Positions 1-6,097 of a DNA stretch of 9,611 nucleotides are shown here, piece by piece. Under the pieces are notes generated by a model. That model searched no databases. It saw only the letters and a program-made list of their open reading frames with translations, and had not been told where the DNA came from. The position numbers and the translations under genes were made by a program. Source of the DNA: Natronohydrobacter sp. Lineage in GTDB: Bacteria > Pseudomonadota > Alphaproteobacteria > Rhodobacterales > Rhodobacteraceae. How positions within the stretch are numbered: the first letter of the stretch is position 1; each line of letters starts with the position of its first letter. The stretch is from contig SKRP01000054.1 of assembly GCA_007118445.1 (NCBI GenBank), positions 1-9,611 of the forward strand, read 5' to 3'.

Positions 1-817
1 AGGTCATCCGCCCCTTGACGATGCTGACAGTAAGCGCGGCCAGCGCGCCGACAACCGAGCTTTCCACCAGCCGCGTATAGCCCAGCACGAAAGGCACCAT
101 CATCACGGCGAAAATCCCCAGCGGCATCAGCCCCGCCAGCAACAGCCGGTATTTTTCACGCCGCGAAACCTGGGCCAGTTCATCAGGGTCGATTACCGGG
201 CCAAGTTCCGGGTTCATCCGGCAGCGCAGCCAGATATAGACAATGAAAAGGGCGGCCAGCATCAGCCCCGGCAACAGCCCTGCGGCCCACAGATGCGTGA
301 CCGGCTGGCGCGCGATCATCGCATAAAGCACCAGCACCACCGAAGGCGGCACCAGAATGCCAAGCGAGGAACCGGCCTGAATGACCCCCGTCACCATCAG
401 CTTGTTGTAGTTGCGTTTCAACAGTTCCGGCAGCGCGATGGTTGCGCCGATGGCCATGCCGGCCACTGACAGCCCGTTCATGGCCGAAATCAGCACCATC
501 AGAAGGATCGTGCCAATCGCCAGCCCCCCCGGCACCGGGCCGAACCAGACATGGAACATCCGGTACAGGTCATCGGCCAGTTTGCTTTCCGACAGCACAT
601 AGCCCATGAAAATGAACATCGGCAGGGTCATCAGCGGGAACCAGTTCATCAGTTTGATGGTCTGGGCAAAGGCCAGATCATAGCCGCCACGCTCGCCCCA
701 GAGCGCAATCGCCGCCACCACGGCGACAAAGCCGATCACGCCGAACATGCGCTGCCCGGTCAGCATCATGGCCAGCATCGAGCCGAACATCAGCGCTGCA
801 ATAAACTCATAAGACAT
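1..817 (-). CDS. dctM: TRAP transporter large permease (DctM family), partial, 3' end beyond window
   Basis: Large membrane subunit of a tripartite ATP-independent periplasmic transporter, the part that carries solute across the inner membrane using an ion gradient. The frame opens at an ATG at 817 (MSYEFIAALMFGSMLAMM) and stays open to the left edge, giving about 272 residues of a protein that is usually about 430-450. Visible family features are a hydrophobic N-terminus, then WFPLMTLPMFIFMGYVLSES, then SAMNGLSVAGMAIGATIALP, then QAGSSLGILVPPSVVLVLYA, all typical DctM transmembrane stretches with conserved small and proline residues. The start overlaps the dctQ stop by one base (TGATG), and a GAGGAG lies 11 bases upstream, so translation is probably coupled to dctQ. 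Substrate cannot be read from this subunit; the sequence style resembles DctM proteins of organic-acid or 2-oxoacid TRAP systems. Family assignment is very secure, substrate unknown. Confidence 0.96.
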   Translation of the reverse strand, partial: MSYEFIAALMFGSMLAMMLTGQRMFGVIGFVAVVAAIALWGERGGYDLAFAQTIKLMNWFPLMTLPMFIFMGYVLSESKLADDLYRMFHVWFGPVPGGLAIGTILLMVLISAMNGLSVAGMAIGATIALPELLKRNYNKLMVTGVIQAGSSLGILVPPSVVLVLYAMIARQPVTHLWAAGLLPGLMLAALFIVYIWLRCRMNPELGPVIDPDELAQVSRREKYRLLLAGLMPLGIFAVMMVPFVLGYTRLVESSVVGALAALTVSIVKGRMT

Positions 818-1338
818 CAGGCCGCGCGCTCCTCGATTTCGATCCCGCGCAGTTTCGCGATGTCGCGGATCAGAAAGGCCGTGCATTGCAGGATCATCAG
901 CACAATGCCGATACACATCACGATCTTGATCGGGGCCATATAGGGCCGCCACAGCCCGCGCCGCCGCTCGCCATATTCCAGCGCGAATTGGGTGGACTCG
1001 ATCCCGCCCCAGAGCAGAACGCCCAGATAGATCAGCAGGGTGAAGATGGTGATGGCATCCACGGCGGCTTTGGTGCGGTCCGACCAGCGCGAATAGAGCA
1101 GATCCATGCGCACGGCGGACCCCATCTGCAGCGCATAGGCCCCGCCCAGCATGAAATAGCCCAGAAGCAGGAATTGCGCCATCTCGTCAGTCCAGATCTG
1201 CGGCGAAAACCCGAATCGCGCGACCGCGCCCCAGCCCAGCACCGCCATCAGGGCAAACAGGCTCCACATCGCCAAACGCCCGATGCGGTAATTCAGCGCC
1301 TCGACCAGATGCAGATAGCGGATCACTGCGCGGGGCAT
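817..1338 (-). CDS. dctQ: TRAP transporter small permease (DctQ family)
   Basis: Small membrane subunit of the TRAP transporter, partner of the DctM encoded next. I chose the ATG at 1338 (MPRAVIRYLHLVEALNYRIG) because GGAGG stands just upstream (GGAGGTGCCATG) and the resulting 173 residues match the usual DctQ length; a longer frame to 1515 would add an arginine- and proline-rich, non-family extension that is the out-of-frame shadow of the upstream gene. Four hydrophobic segments are visible at about residues 22-40, 53-70, 95-112 and 136-156. The DctQ-typical WTDEMAQFLLLGYFMLGGAYAL occurs at 49-70, and GERRRGLWRPYMAPIK at 123-138 matches the conserved loop before the last helix. Its start lies inside the last 16 bases of the upstream amidohydrolase gene and its stop overlaps the dctM start, so the three genes are one operon. 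Confidence 0.95.
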   Translation of the reverse strand: MPRAVIRYLHLVEALNYRIGRLAMWSLFALMAVLGWGAVARFGFSPQIWTDEMAQFLLLGYFMLGGAYALQMGSAVRMDLLYSRWSDRTKAAVDAITIFTLLIYLGVLLWGGIESTQFALEYGERRRGLWRPYMAPIKIVMCIGIVLMILQCTAFLIRDIAKLRGIEIEERAA

Positions 1339-2153
1339 GGCACCTCCGACACTTGTGCCACCGCGCGGCTGATCACCGGGGCGAGGCGCGCGGCGATATC
1401 TGCCTGTTGGTCGGGGGTCACGATCAGATCGTTGCGCAATTCCAGCATCGCGTTGTCCAGCCCGTAGGGCAGGGCGTGCAGCCGCAATGTATGGGTGACA
1501 TGATCGGCGGCGCAATAGGGCGCGTTCAGTTCTGTCTCCAGCCCGATTTCCTTGGCTTGCGCTACAATCGCCTGCGCCAGTGCGGGCAGATCGTCATGGA
1601 TGACACCGAATTGCACCTGCCGCGCCACGCCATGCCAGACCGGCGAGAAGGAATGCACGGTCACCAGCACAGGCCGCGCGCCCAGCACCAGCGCACGGGC
1701 GATGCGGGCGCGGACCAGATCGTGAAACGGCAGATAGAGCCGGGTCATGCGCGCCAGGCGCTCGGCCCGGCTGAGGTCATGATTGAGCGGGATGCGATGC
1801 ACCTCGCTCTGCGCGGGGCAGGCGTCGGGCCGGTCGGGGCTGCGGTTCAGATCATAGATCAGGCGCGAATAAGGGGCATGGATCAGCTCGACCCGGTGGC
1901 CTGCGCGCGCAAGGCTCTGGCCCAGCGCCTGCGCCAGACCCAGCGCGCCCGGATCACTGGCCGCATGCGAAGCCAGCAGCGCCGGATCAGCCGCGCACCA
2001 CGGCCCGGCGACCGCGTTCGAGGCATGTTCGCAGATCAGCATCAGGTCGGGAATGATCTCGTCGCGCGCGCTGCTGCCGGAACCTGCCCAGCCCTGCACC
2101 TGCCCGGCCGGGTCAGGGAAAATGTCTTCAGCGCTTACCCAATGCATCGCCAT
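1323..2153 (-). CDS. N-formylglutamate amidohydrolase family protein
   Basis: Predicted cytoplasmic metal-dependent amidohydrolase of the N-formylglutamate amidohydrolase (FGase, PF05013) family; the namesake enzyme splits N-formylglutamate into formate and glutamate in histidine breakdown. With the ATG at 2153 it has 276 residues (MAMHWVSAEDIF); a GGAG lies 4 bases upstream, and the second ATG at 2147 is equally possible. A longer frame to 2249 would run into the promoter region. Family motifs are CEHASNAV (41-48), H63...D67 in place of the usual HWxxDxG region, APYSRLIYDLNR (93-104), VHSFSPVW (166-173) and the C-terminal MLELRNDLI. No signal peptide is visible. It is first in an operon with dctQ and dctM, divergent from rpiR, and no histidine-utilisation (hut) genes are nearby. 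The real substrate is therefore likely whatever the TRAP system imports, perhaps an N-formylated or N-acylated amino acid (inference). Family sure, substrate unknown; I give no hutG symbol for that reason. Confidence 0.9.
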   Translation of the reverse strand: MAMHWVSAEDIFPDPAGQVQGWAGSGSSARDEIIPDLMLICEHASNAVAGPWCAADPALLASHAASDPGALGLAQALGQSLARAGHRVELIHAPYSRLIYDLNRSPDRPDACPAQSEVHRIPLNHDLSRAERLARMTRLYLPFHDLVRARIARALVLGARPVLVTVHSFSPVWHGVARQVQFGVIHDDLPALAQAIVAQAKEIGLETELNAPYCAADHVTHTLRLHALPYGLDNAMLELRNDLIVTPDQQADIAARLAPVISRAVAQVSEVPCPAQ

Positions 2154-2313
2154 GCTGCTCCAGATTCCTGCGGCAGACTCCCGCGCCACGAATGTGCAGG
2201 CTGCACCAGCACCGGAATTTATGTCAAGACTGTTTCTTATTTTCCGCATCTGTTACAATCATTACAAAGTGGTCTGCTGTCTTTGTCAGCATCGGGTGGA
2301 AAAAGGTCATGTC
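2154..2313. promoter_or_regulatory. Divergent promoter region between the amidohydrolase-TRAP operon and rpiR
   Basis: This 160-base gap is visibly more AT-rich than its surroundings in its middle part (about 2220-2270). Rightward, TGTTACAAT at 2251-2259 fits an extended -10 element (TGnTATAAT with one mismatch), placing a start near 2266 and a leader of just under 50 bases to rpiR; no good -35 is seen. Leftward, TTGTAA (2267 to 2262) and GAAAAT (2244 to 2239) are spaced 17 bases apart and could be -35 and -10 elements for the amidohydrolase-TRAP operon. A perfect TTGACA on the minus strand (2227 to 2222) lacks a convincing -10 at normal spacing. All elements are by eye; positions are approximate guesses at function. 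Confidence 0.5.
2253..2267. repeat. Direct repeat TTACAA-tca-TTACAA, candidate regulator operator
   Basis: TTACAA occurs twice, at 2253-2258 and 2262-2267, separated by TCA, giving a 9-base period. The left copy lies inside the proposed -10 of rpiR and the right copy is the proposed -35 of the leftward operon. A protein bound here would therefore affect both promoters. Assigning it to the adjacent RpiR protein is inference from position only; many RpiR-family operators are inverted repeats, so a direct repeat is not diagnostic. Confidence 0.35.
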
Positions 2314-3183
2314 ATGGCACCATCTCAGACAGTCGAAGAGCGGTTGCGCGCCGCAATATCGGGCATGACCCGCGCCGAACGCCAGCTTGCCAGCCATATG
2401 CTGGGCAATTTTCCGGTCTCTGTTCTGGGATCAGTCGCCGAGATCGCGCAGACCGCAGGCGTGTCCGGGCCGACAGTGGTGCGGCTGGTGCGCAAGCTGG
2501 GCTTTTCGGGCTATCCCGAATTTCGTGCCCAATTGCATGAGGAAATGGGCGAAAGGCTGGCCTCGCCGATCGCAAAACACGAAAAATGGGCTGATGTCGC
2601 CCCGCGCGACCATAGTCTGAACCGTTTTGCCGCTTCAGTGATGGATAATCTCAACCAGACGCTCAGTCAGCAGGATCTGCACACATTCAACACGGTCGCG
2701 GCGATGCTGGCCGACAAGTCGCGGCCGGTGCATTTCATCGGCGGACGGCTGACCCGCACAGTCGCGGATTACTTCGCCACTGCGCTGCGTGTCATGCGCT
2801 CTGATGTGACGCTTCTGTCCAGCCTGCCCAATAGCTGGCCGCCTGCGCTCTTGGAAATGAGCGACCGTGATGTGCTGGTCGTGTTCGATATTCGCCGCTA
2901 TGAACCCTCGATTCAGCATTTCACCGAAATGGCCCATGCCCAGGGGGTCGAGATCGTGCTGCTGACCGATCGCTGGGTCTCGCCCAGTGCAGGTGTGGCG
3001 CAGCATATCCTGACCAGCCATATCGAAGTGCCCTCGGCCTGGGACAGTATCGTGCCGCTGGTCGCGCTGGCCGAGGCGTTGCTCTGCGCGATTCAGGATC
3101 GCAACTGGGACGAAACCCGCGCGCGGCTGGCACGGATGGAAGGGTTTTACGAGGATATGCTGCTGTTCAAGCCGCAACGATAG
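2314..3183 (+). CDS. MurR/RpiR family transcriptional regulator (HTH + SIS)
   Basis: DNA-binding regulator of the RpiR family, normally a repressor or activator whose SIS domain senses a phosphosugar or related metabolite. The ATG at 2314 (MAPSQTVEERL) is chosen because AAAAGG ends 7 bases upstream and it gives 289 residues, the usual family length; upstream in-frame codons run into the promoter region. The N-terminal helix-turn-helix domain spans about 1-80, with the core VAEIAQTAGVSGPTVVRLVR at 41-60 followed by KLGFSGYPEFR, a hallmark of the family. The SIS domain spans about 125-265, beginning near PVHFIGGRLTRTVADYF and including DVLVVFDIRRYEPS and VEIVLLTDRW. It is divergent from the amidohydrolase-TRAP operon, so that operon and its own gene are the likely targets (inference). 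The effector is not predictable from sequence. Confidence 0.94.
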   Translation: MAPSQTVEERLRAAISGMTRAERQLASHMLGNFPVSVLGSVAEIAQTAGVSGPTVVRLVRKLGFSGYPEFRAQLHEEMGERLASPIAKHEKWADVAPRDHSLNRFAASVMDNLNQTLSQQDLHTFNTVAAMLADKSRPVHFIGGRLTRTVADYFATALRVMRSDVTLLSSLPNSWPPALLEMSDRDVLVVFDIRRYEPSIQHFTEMAHAQGVEIVLLTDRWVSPSAGVAQHILTSHIEVPSAWDSIVPLVALAEALLCAIQDRNWDETRARLARMEGFYEDMLLFKPQR

Positions 3184-3199
3184 GCGCGGCGGCCCTATC
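3179..3199 (+). terminator. Weak hairpin at the rpiR stop codon
   Basis: GATAGG (3179-3184) pairs with CCTATC (3194-3199) around a 9-base GC-rich loop, and the stem includes the rpiR stop codon TAG. No T-run follows, so it is at best part of a weak or Rho-dependent end. The same stem would form in a transcript from the other strand. Confidence 0.25.
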
Positions 3200-3331
3200 C
3201 GGTTGCGACCCGGCCACATCGCCGGATTGCGCGCGACATCGGGCTGCAACGCGATATGCGCCCGCGCGATGGCGCGCGCATCTGCCGGGTCCGGGTCGCT
3301 TTGAACCTGACGAAAACGCGCTGAATGCCGC
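3184..3331. other. Intergenic remnant with coding-like composition, product not recognised
   Basis: This gap lies between the rpiR stop and the tail of the decayed lactonase gene. On the minus strand one frame is open through it and reads like protein (fragments QSDPDPADARAIARAHIALQ and DVARNPAMWPG), with mostly G or C at third positions as in the real genes here. It has no convincing start codon with a ribosome binding site, and the frame simply continues as antisense of rpiR. It may be a fragment of a former gene or chance. I recognise no family. Confidence 0.25.
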
Positions 3332-3885
3332 TCATCCGCCGGGCGCTGTGTCGCCCAGCCTGACCCGGTATTCGGCCTGTCCGCGCGCAGCAAGGCGCAG
3401 GCTGAAACGCGCCCCGTCATAGCCGGTCGGGTCAGCATGGCCCTCGCGCGCCGAGGTGCAACAGAGCGTCTGCAACCCTGCACCGCCGAAGGCCGGGCAG
3501 GTGGTATGCGCAGCGCCAGATACTGCCTGCGCCGGTTTTGCGCGGATTTGCCCGTGGTGCCGATCCAGAACCCGCTCTGCGGGTCCGCGCGCCCGTCATT
3601 CGAGCGCGTCCCGCTGTTTTCGGCCTCTGGCGGGCACAGCGTCATGTCGGCCCCGCTGTCAAGATCGAACAGAAACAGCCGCGTCTCGGAGGCGATGACC
3701 AGCCGCGAGGCATCGACCCGGCCCATGGCCGCGATCATCTCGGAAAACTGCCAGTCCCCTGCGGTGGAATGCAGGCGCTTTTCGAGAATGTCACACCACA
3801 GGAACTGGTGGCGTTCCGGGTGCCAGAACGCCCCTTCGCTAAGGGTGCAGCGATGTGAACTGATGGCTGTGTCAAAGGCGGTCAT
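3332..3885 (-). pseudogene. Decayed SMP-30/gluconolactonase (regucalcin-like) gene
   Basis: SMP-30/gluconolactonase/LRE proteins are six-bladed beta-propellers that hydrolyse sugar lactones using a bound divalent metal. From the ATG at 3885 the first 116 codons match the family: LSEGAFWHPERHQFLWCDI (the E17 metal ligand is present), RLVIASETRLFLFDLDSG, and RSNDGRADPQSGFWIGTTGK. At the AAAA run (plus-strand T run 3536-3539) the frame shifts: the expected TGAGSIWR motif is read only one frame over. Immediately after it, near 3508-3513, the sequence jumps to the family's C-terminus in the third frame (AHTTCPAFGG, TLCCTSAREG, EYRVRLGDTAPGG, then TGA at 3334-3332). The pieces total about 180 residues against roughly 280-300 normally, so about a third is missing, including the regions that supply the other metal-binding Asn and Asp. 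It is almost certainly inactive. It lies 69 bases downstream of thiX on the same strand and converges on rpiR. Confidence 0.88.
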
Positions 3886-3916
3886 GATGTGCCCGCGACG
3901 GTTGGGGGGCGGATTT

Positions 3917-3939
3917 GCGCCTGCAAGGCAGTATGGCGC
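3917..3939 (-). terminator. Candidate hairpin downstream of thiX
   Basis: On the plus strand GCGC-CTGC-AAG-GCAG-TATG-GCGC can fold as an 8-base-pair stem with a 4-base bulge and a 3-base loop, starting 15 bases beyond the thiX stop in the direction of transcription. There is no U-tract, so it might only protect the mRNA end or help Rho-dependent termination of the thiamine operon. It sits between thiX and the decayed lactonase gene. Confidence 0.3.
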
Positions 3940-3954
3940 AGCGCGCCCGGCAGG

Positions 3955-4710
3955 TCACGCCCCTGTGCGCACCTGCCTATCGCGACCTGCCAGCCGTTCC
4001 ATCGCGGCAAAGAGGATCAGGCTCTGGGCTGCCAGCACGATCAGGGCGGCAAACATAAGATCGGTCTGCCCGCGCCCATTCGCCATCAGCATCAGATAGC
4101 CCAGCCCCTGCGAGGAACCGACCCATTCCCCGATCACGACAGCAAAGGGCGCGTAGACAATCGCCAGCCGCAGCCCGGTGAAGAGCGCGGGCAGCGCATG
4201 GGGCAATTGCAGCAGGAACAGCCGCCGCAGCGGGCTGGCGCGTGTCAGCTGCGCCAGATCGGCCAGCGGCGCGGGCAGGCGCATCAGCCCGTCGAAAAAG
4301 GCCGATGTGACCGGGAAATAGATCACCAGCATGACGATCACGATTTTCGAGGCCGCGCCATAGCCCAGCCACAGCGTCAGGATCGGGGCCAGCGCAAAAA
4401 CCGGCACGGCCTGCGCGAAAATCAGCATCGGGCGCAGCAGCAGCCTTGCGCCGGGCGACATGGCGAGATTCAGCGCCGTGACCACCCCCAGCGCCACGCC
4501 CGCCGCGAGCCCGGTCACCAGATTGAGGGCCGTGAACCGCGCATGGTGCCAGAGCAGGGCAAGATTGTCCTGCAGGGCGCTGGCCACGCGCAGCGGGCCG
4601 GGCAGGATGAAATGCGGCACATTGCTCAGCCAGACCACAACCTGCCAGACCGTCAGCGCCACGATCAGCGCAAGACCCGCGCGCAAAGGGCCGCGCATCA
4701 TCCTGCGCAT
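3955..4710 (-). CDS. thiX: ABC transporter permease, thiamine-pyrimidine precursor uptake (ThiX)
   Basis: Inner-membrane channel subunit of the ThiXYZ importer, which brings in hydroxymethylpyrimidine or its formylamino precursor. The 251-residue product belongs to the BPD_transp_1 permease family close to SsuC/TauC/ThiX. Hydrophobic segments lie at about 11-28, 60-80, 95-115, 122-139, 180-198 and 222-240. The cytoplasmic EAA loop that contacts the ATPase is at about 149-181, ending LPHALPALFTGLRL, followed by EWVGSSQGLGYLM (195-207). The ATG at 4710 has GGGGAA about 5 bases upstream and lies inside the last 13 bases of thiZ; ATGs at 4701 and 4698 are alternatives. It is the last intact gene of the operon. 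The specific role rests on the neighbouring thiY, thiZ and tenA. Confidence 0.92.
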   Translation of the reverse strand: MRRMMRGPLRAGLALIVALTVWQVVVWLSNVPHFILPGPLRVASALQDNLALLWHHARFTALNLVTGLAAGVALGVVTALNLAMSPGARLLLRPMLIFAQAVPVFALAPILTLWLGYGAASKIVIVMLVIYFPVTSAFFDGLMRLPAPLADLAQLTRASPLRRLFLLQLPHALPALFTGLRLAIVYAPFAVVIGEWVGSSQGLGYLMLMANGRGQTDLMFAALIVLAAQSLILFAAMERLAGRDRQVRTGA

Positions 4711-5426
4711 GGCAATTCCCCGTGCAGCCGTGCCAGCAGCGCGGCCTGTGCGCGCAGCAGATCCGGCGCGCGGTAATCGCGCGGGGCGGGCGTGTCGGGC
4801 AGGGGCAGCGCTTCAGCCCCGTTGCGCCCCAGCAGCCAGGCGCGATCCGACAGGCGCAGCGCTTCCAGCGGGTCATGGGTGATCAGAAGAATGGTGCGGC
4901 CCCTGAGCAGCCGCGCGGCCAGATCCTGCATCGCCAGTCGGGTGATCGTGTCGAGCGCCGAGAACGGCTCATCCAGCAGCACGACCGGGGCGGCCTCGCT
5001 GAGCACCCGCGCGAGCGCCACGCGCTGGCGCTGTCCGCCTGACAGTTCTGCCGGGCGGCGATGCTCCATATCGGCAAGCCCCACTTCGGCGAGCAGCGCG
5101 CGGGCCTGCGCGCGGTCAGGGGACTGCCCGCGCAGGCGCGCGCTGATGGTCACATTCGCCACCAGATCCGCCCAGGGCAGAAGCTGGCCCTCCTGCGCCA
5201 TCAGCGCCACGCGTCCGGCCAGCGGTTGCCCGTCCCCCGTCGTCAACTGCCCGCGCAGATGCTGCGGCCCCGGCAGCTCTGCCAGCAGCCGTGCGATCGA
5301 GGATTTGCCCACGCCCGACGGCCCCAGCAGGCAGGACCAGCGCCCGGCGGGCATGTCGAGCGCCAGATCGCGGATCAGGGCTGTGTCGCCCATGCACAGA
5401 TCGCCCTGCAGGCAAATCCCGGTCAT
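4698..5426 (-). CDS. thiZ: ABC transporter ATP-binding protein, thiamine-pyrimidine precursor uptake (ThiZ)
   Basis: Cytoplasmic ATPase that powers the ThiXYZ importer. The 242-residue product has all nucleotide-binding motifs in order: Walker A GPSGVGKS (35-42), Q-loop Gln78 in MAQEGQLLPW, signature LSGGQRQRVALAR (128-140), Walker B VVLLDEPFSALD (148-159) and the switch His184 in LLITHDPLEAL. It belongs with the nitrate/sulfonate/taurine-type ATPases that pair with this permease class. Its ATG overlaps the tenA stop as ATGA (5423-5426), and its end overlaps the start of thiX by 13 bases. It is slightly short for the group, with no extra C-terminal regulatory domain. The assignment to pyrimidine uptake comes from the flanking tenA, thiY and thiX. 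Confidence 0.93.
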   Translation of the reverse strand: MTGICLQGDLCMGDTALIRDLALDMPAGRWSCLLGPSGVGKSSIARLLAELPGPQHLRGQLTTGDGQPLAGRVALMAQEGQLLPWADLVANVTISARLRGQSPDRAQARALLAEVGLADMEHRRPAELSGGQRQRVALARVLSEAAPVVLLDEPFSALDTITRLAMQDLAARLLRGRTILLITHDPLEALRLSDRAWLLGRNGAEALPLPDTPAPRDYRAPDLLRAQAALLARLHGELPCAG

Positions 5427-6097
5427 GCGCCATCCAGCCCCATCTGCCAGAATCCGACCTCCAGCCGGGTCGCTGTGGCAAAACGCTGCGCCAGATGCGC
5501 GGCCCGCGGCAGCGCGGTCCAGTCCGGCCCCAGCCGGTGCCTGAGCGCGCTGTCGATCAGCGCGCCGACATCGCGGCAGAGGTCTTGGTAATCCGCGCCC
5601 GCATAGGTTTCGATCCAGTCCGCATATGGCCCGCCGCTGCCTTTCAGCCTTGCGCCGATCTCGCCATAGCCCAGCACGCAGGGCGCCAAAGCTGCCATCA
5701 GGTCCAGAAAATCGCCGGAATAGCCCGCCTCCAGCACATAGCGCGTATAGGCGAGGTTCGCGGCGGCTTCCTCGGTCGCCTCCAGTTCGCCTGCATCGAT
5801 CCCGGCCTCAGCGCAGATCTGCACATGAAGCGGCATTTCCACATTGGCCAGCGCCTGAACAGTCGCAGAGGCGGCCTGTATCTCGGCCAAGGTCTCGCCC
5901 TTGGCCGCAGCCAACGCCCAGGCGCGGGCGAAATGGATCAGGAAAATGTAATCCTGCCGCAGATAATGCAGGAAATTGGCGCGCGGCAGATCACCCTTGC
6001 GCAGCCCCTCGACAAAGGCGTGATGGGTATAGGCGTGCCAGTCCGGCGCGTGATCGCGCCAGAGGGTGAAGGCATGGCCGTAATCGGGCGCGCTCAT
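5423..6097 (-). CDS. tenA: Aminopyrimidine aminohydrolase / thiaminase II (TenA)
   Basis: Salvage enzyme that converts aminomethyl-pyrimidine from degraded thiamine to hydroxymethylpyrimidine (HMP); family members also cleave thiamine. The 224-residue protein keeps the classical TenA_C active site: by alignment in mind with Bacillus subtilis TenA (Asp44, Tyr112, Cys135, Glu205), I see Asp49 in YLRQDYIFL, Tyr117 in NLAYTRY, Cys140 in ALAPCVLGYGEIG, and Glu213 in TRLEVGFWQMGL. The retained cysteine places it in the cysteine-type, not the plant-like TenA_E, class. The start (ATG 6097) overlaps the thiY stop as ATGA and the stop overlaps the thiZ start as ATGA. Being inserted within thiY-tenA-thiZ-thiX ties it to imported pyrimidine substrates. 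No signal peptide, so cytoplasmic. Confidence 0.95.
   Translation of the reverse strand: MSAPDYGHAFTLWRDHAPDWHAYTHHAFVEGLRKGDLPRANFLHYLRQDYIFLIHFARAWALAAAKGETLAEIQAASATVQALANVEMPLHVQICAEAGIDAGELEATEEAAANLAYTRYVLEAGYSGDFLDLMAALAPCVLGYGEIGARLKGSGGPYADWIETYAGADYQDLCRDVGALIDSALRHRLGPDWTALPRAAHLAQRFATATRLEVGFWQMGLDGA

Noticed and set aside
1353..2540. Long rightward open frame (395 codons) opposite the amidohydrolase gene
   Set aside because: It is rich in Arg, Gln and His in the manner of antisense of a GC-rich gene, shows no family motif, and crosses the promoter region and the start of rpiR in another frame.
3889..4776. Rightward open frame (295 codons) opposite thiX
   Set aside because: Low-complexity Gln/His/Arg-rich antisense translation with no motif; thiX on the other strand is unmistakable.
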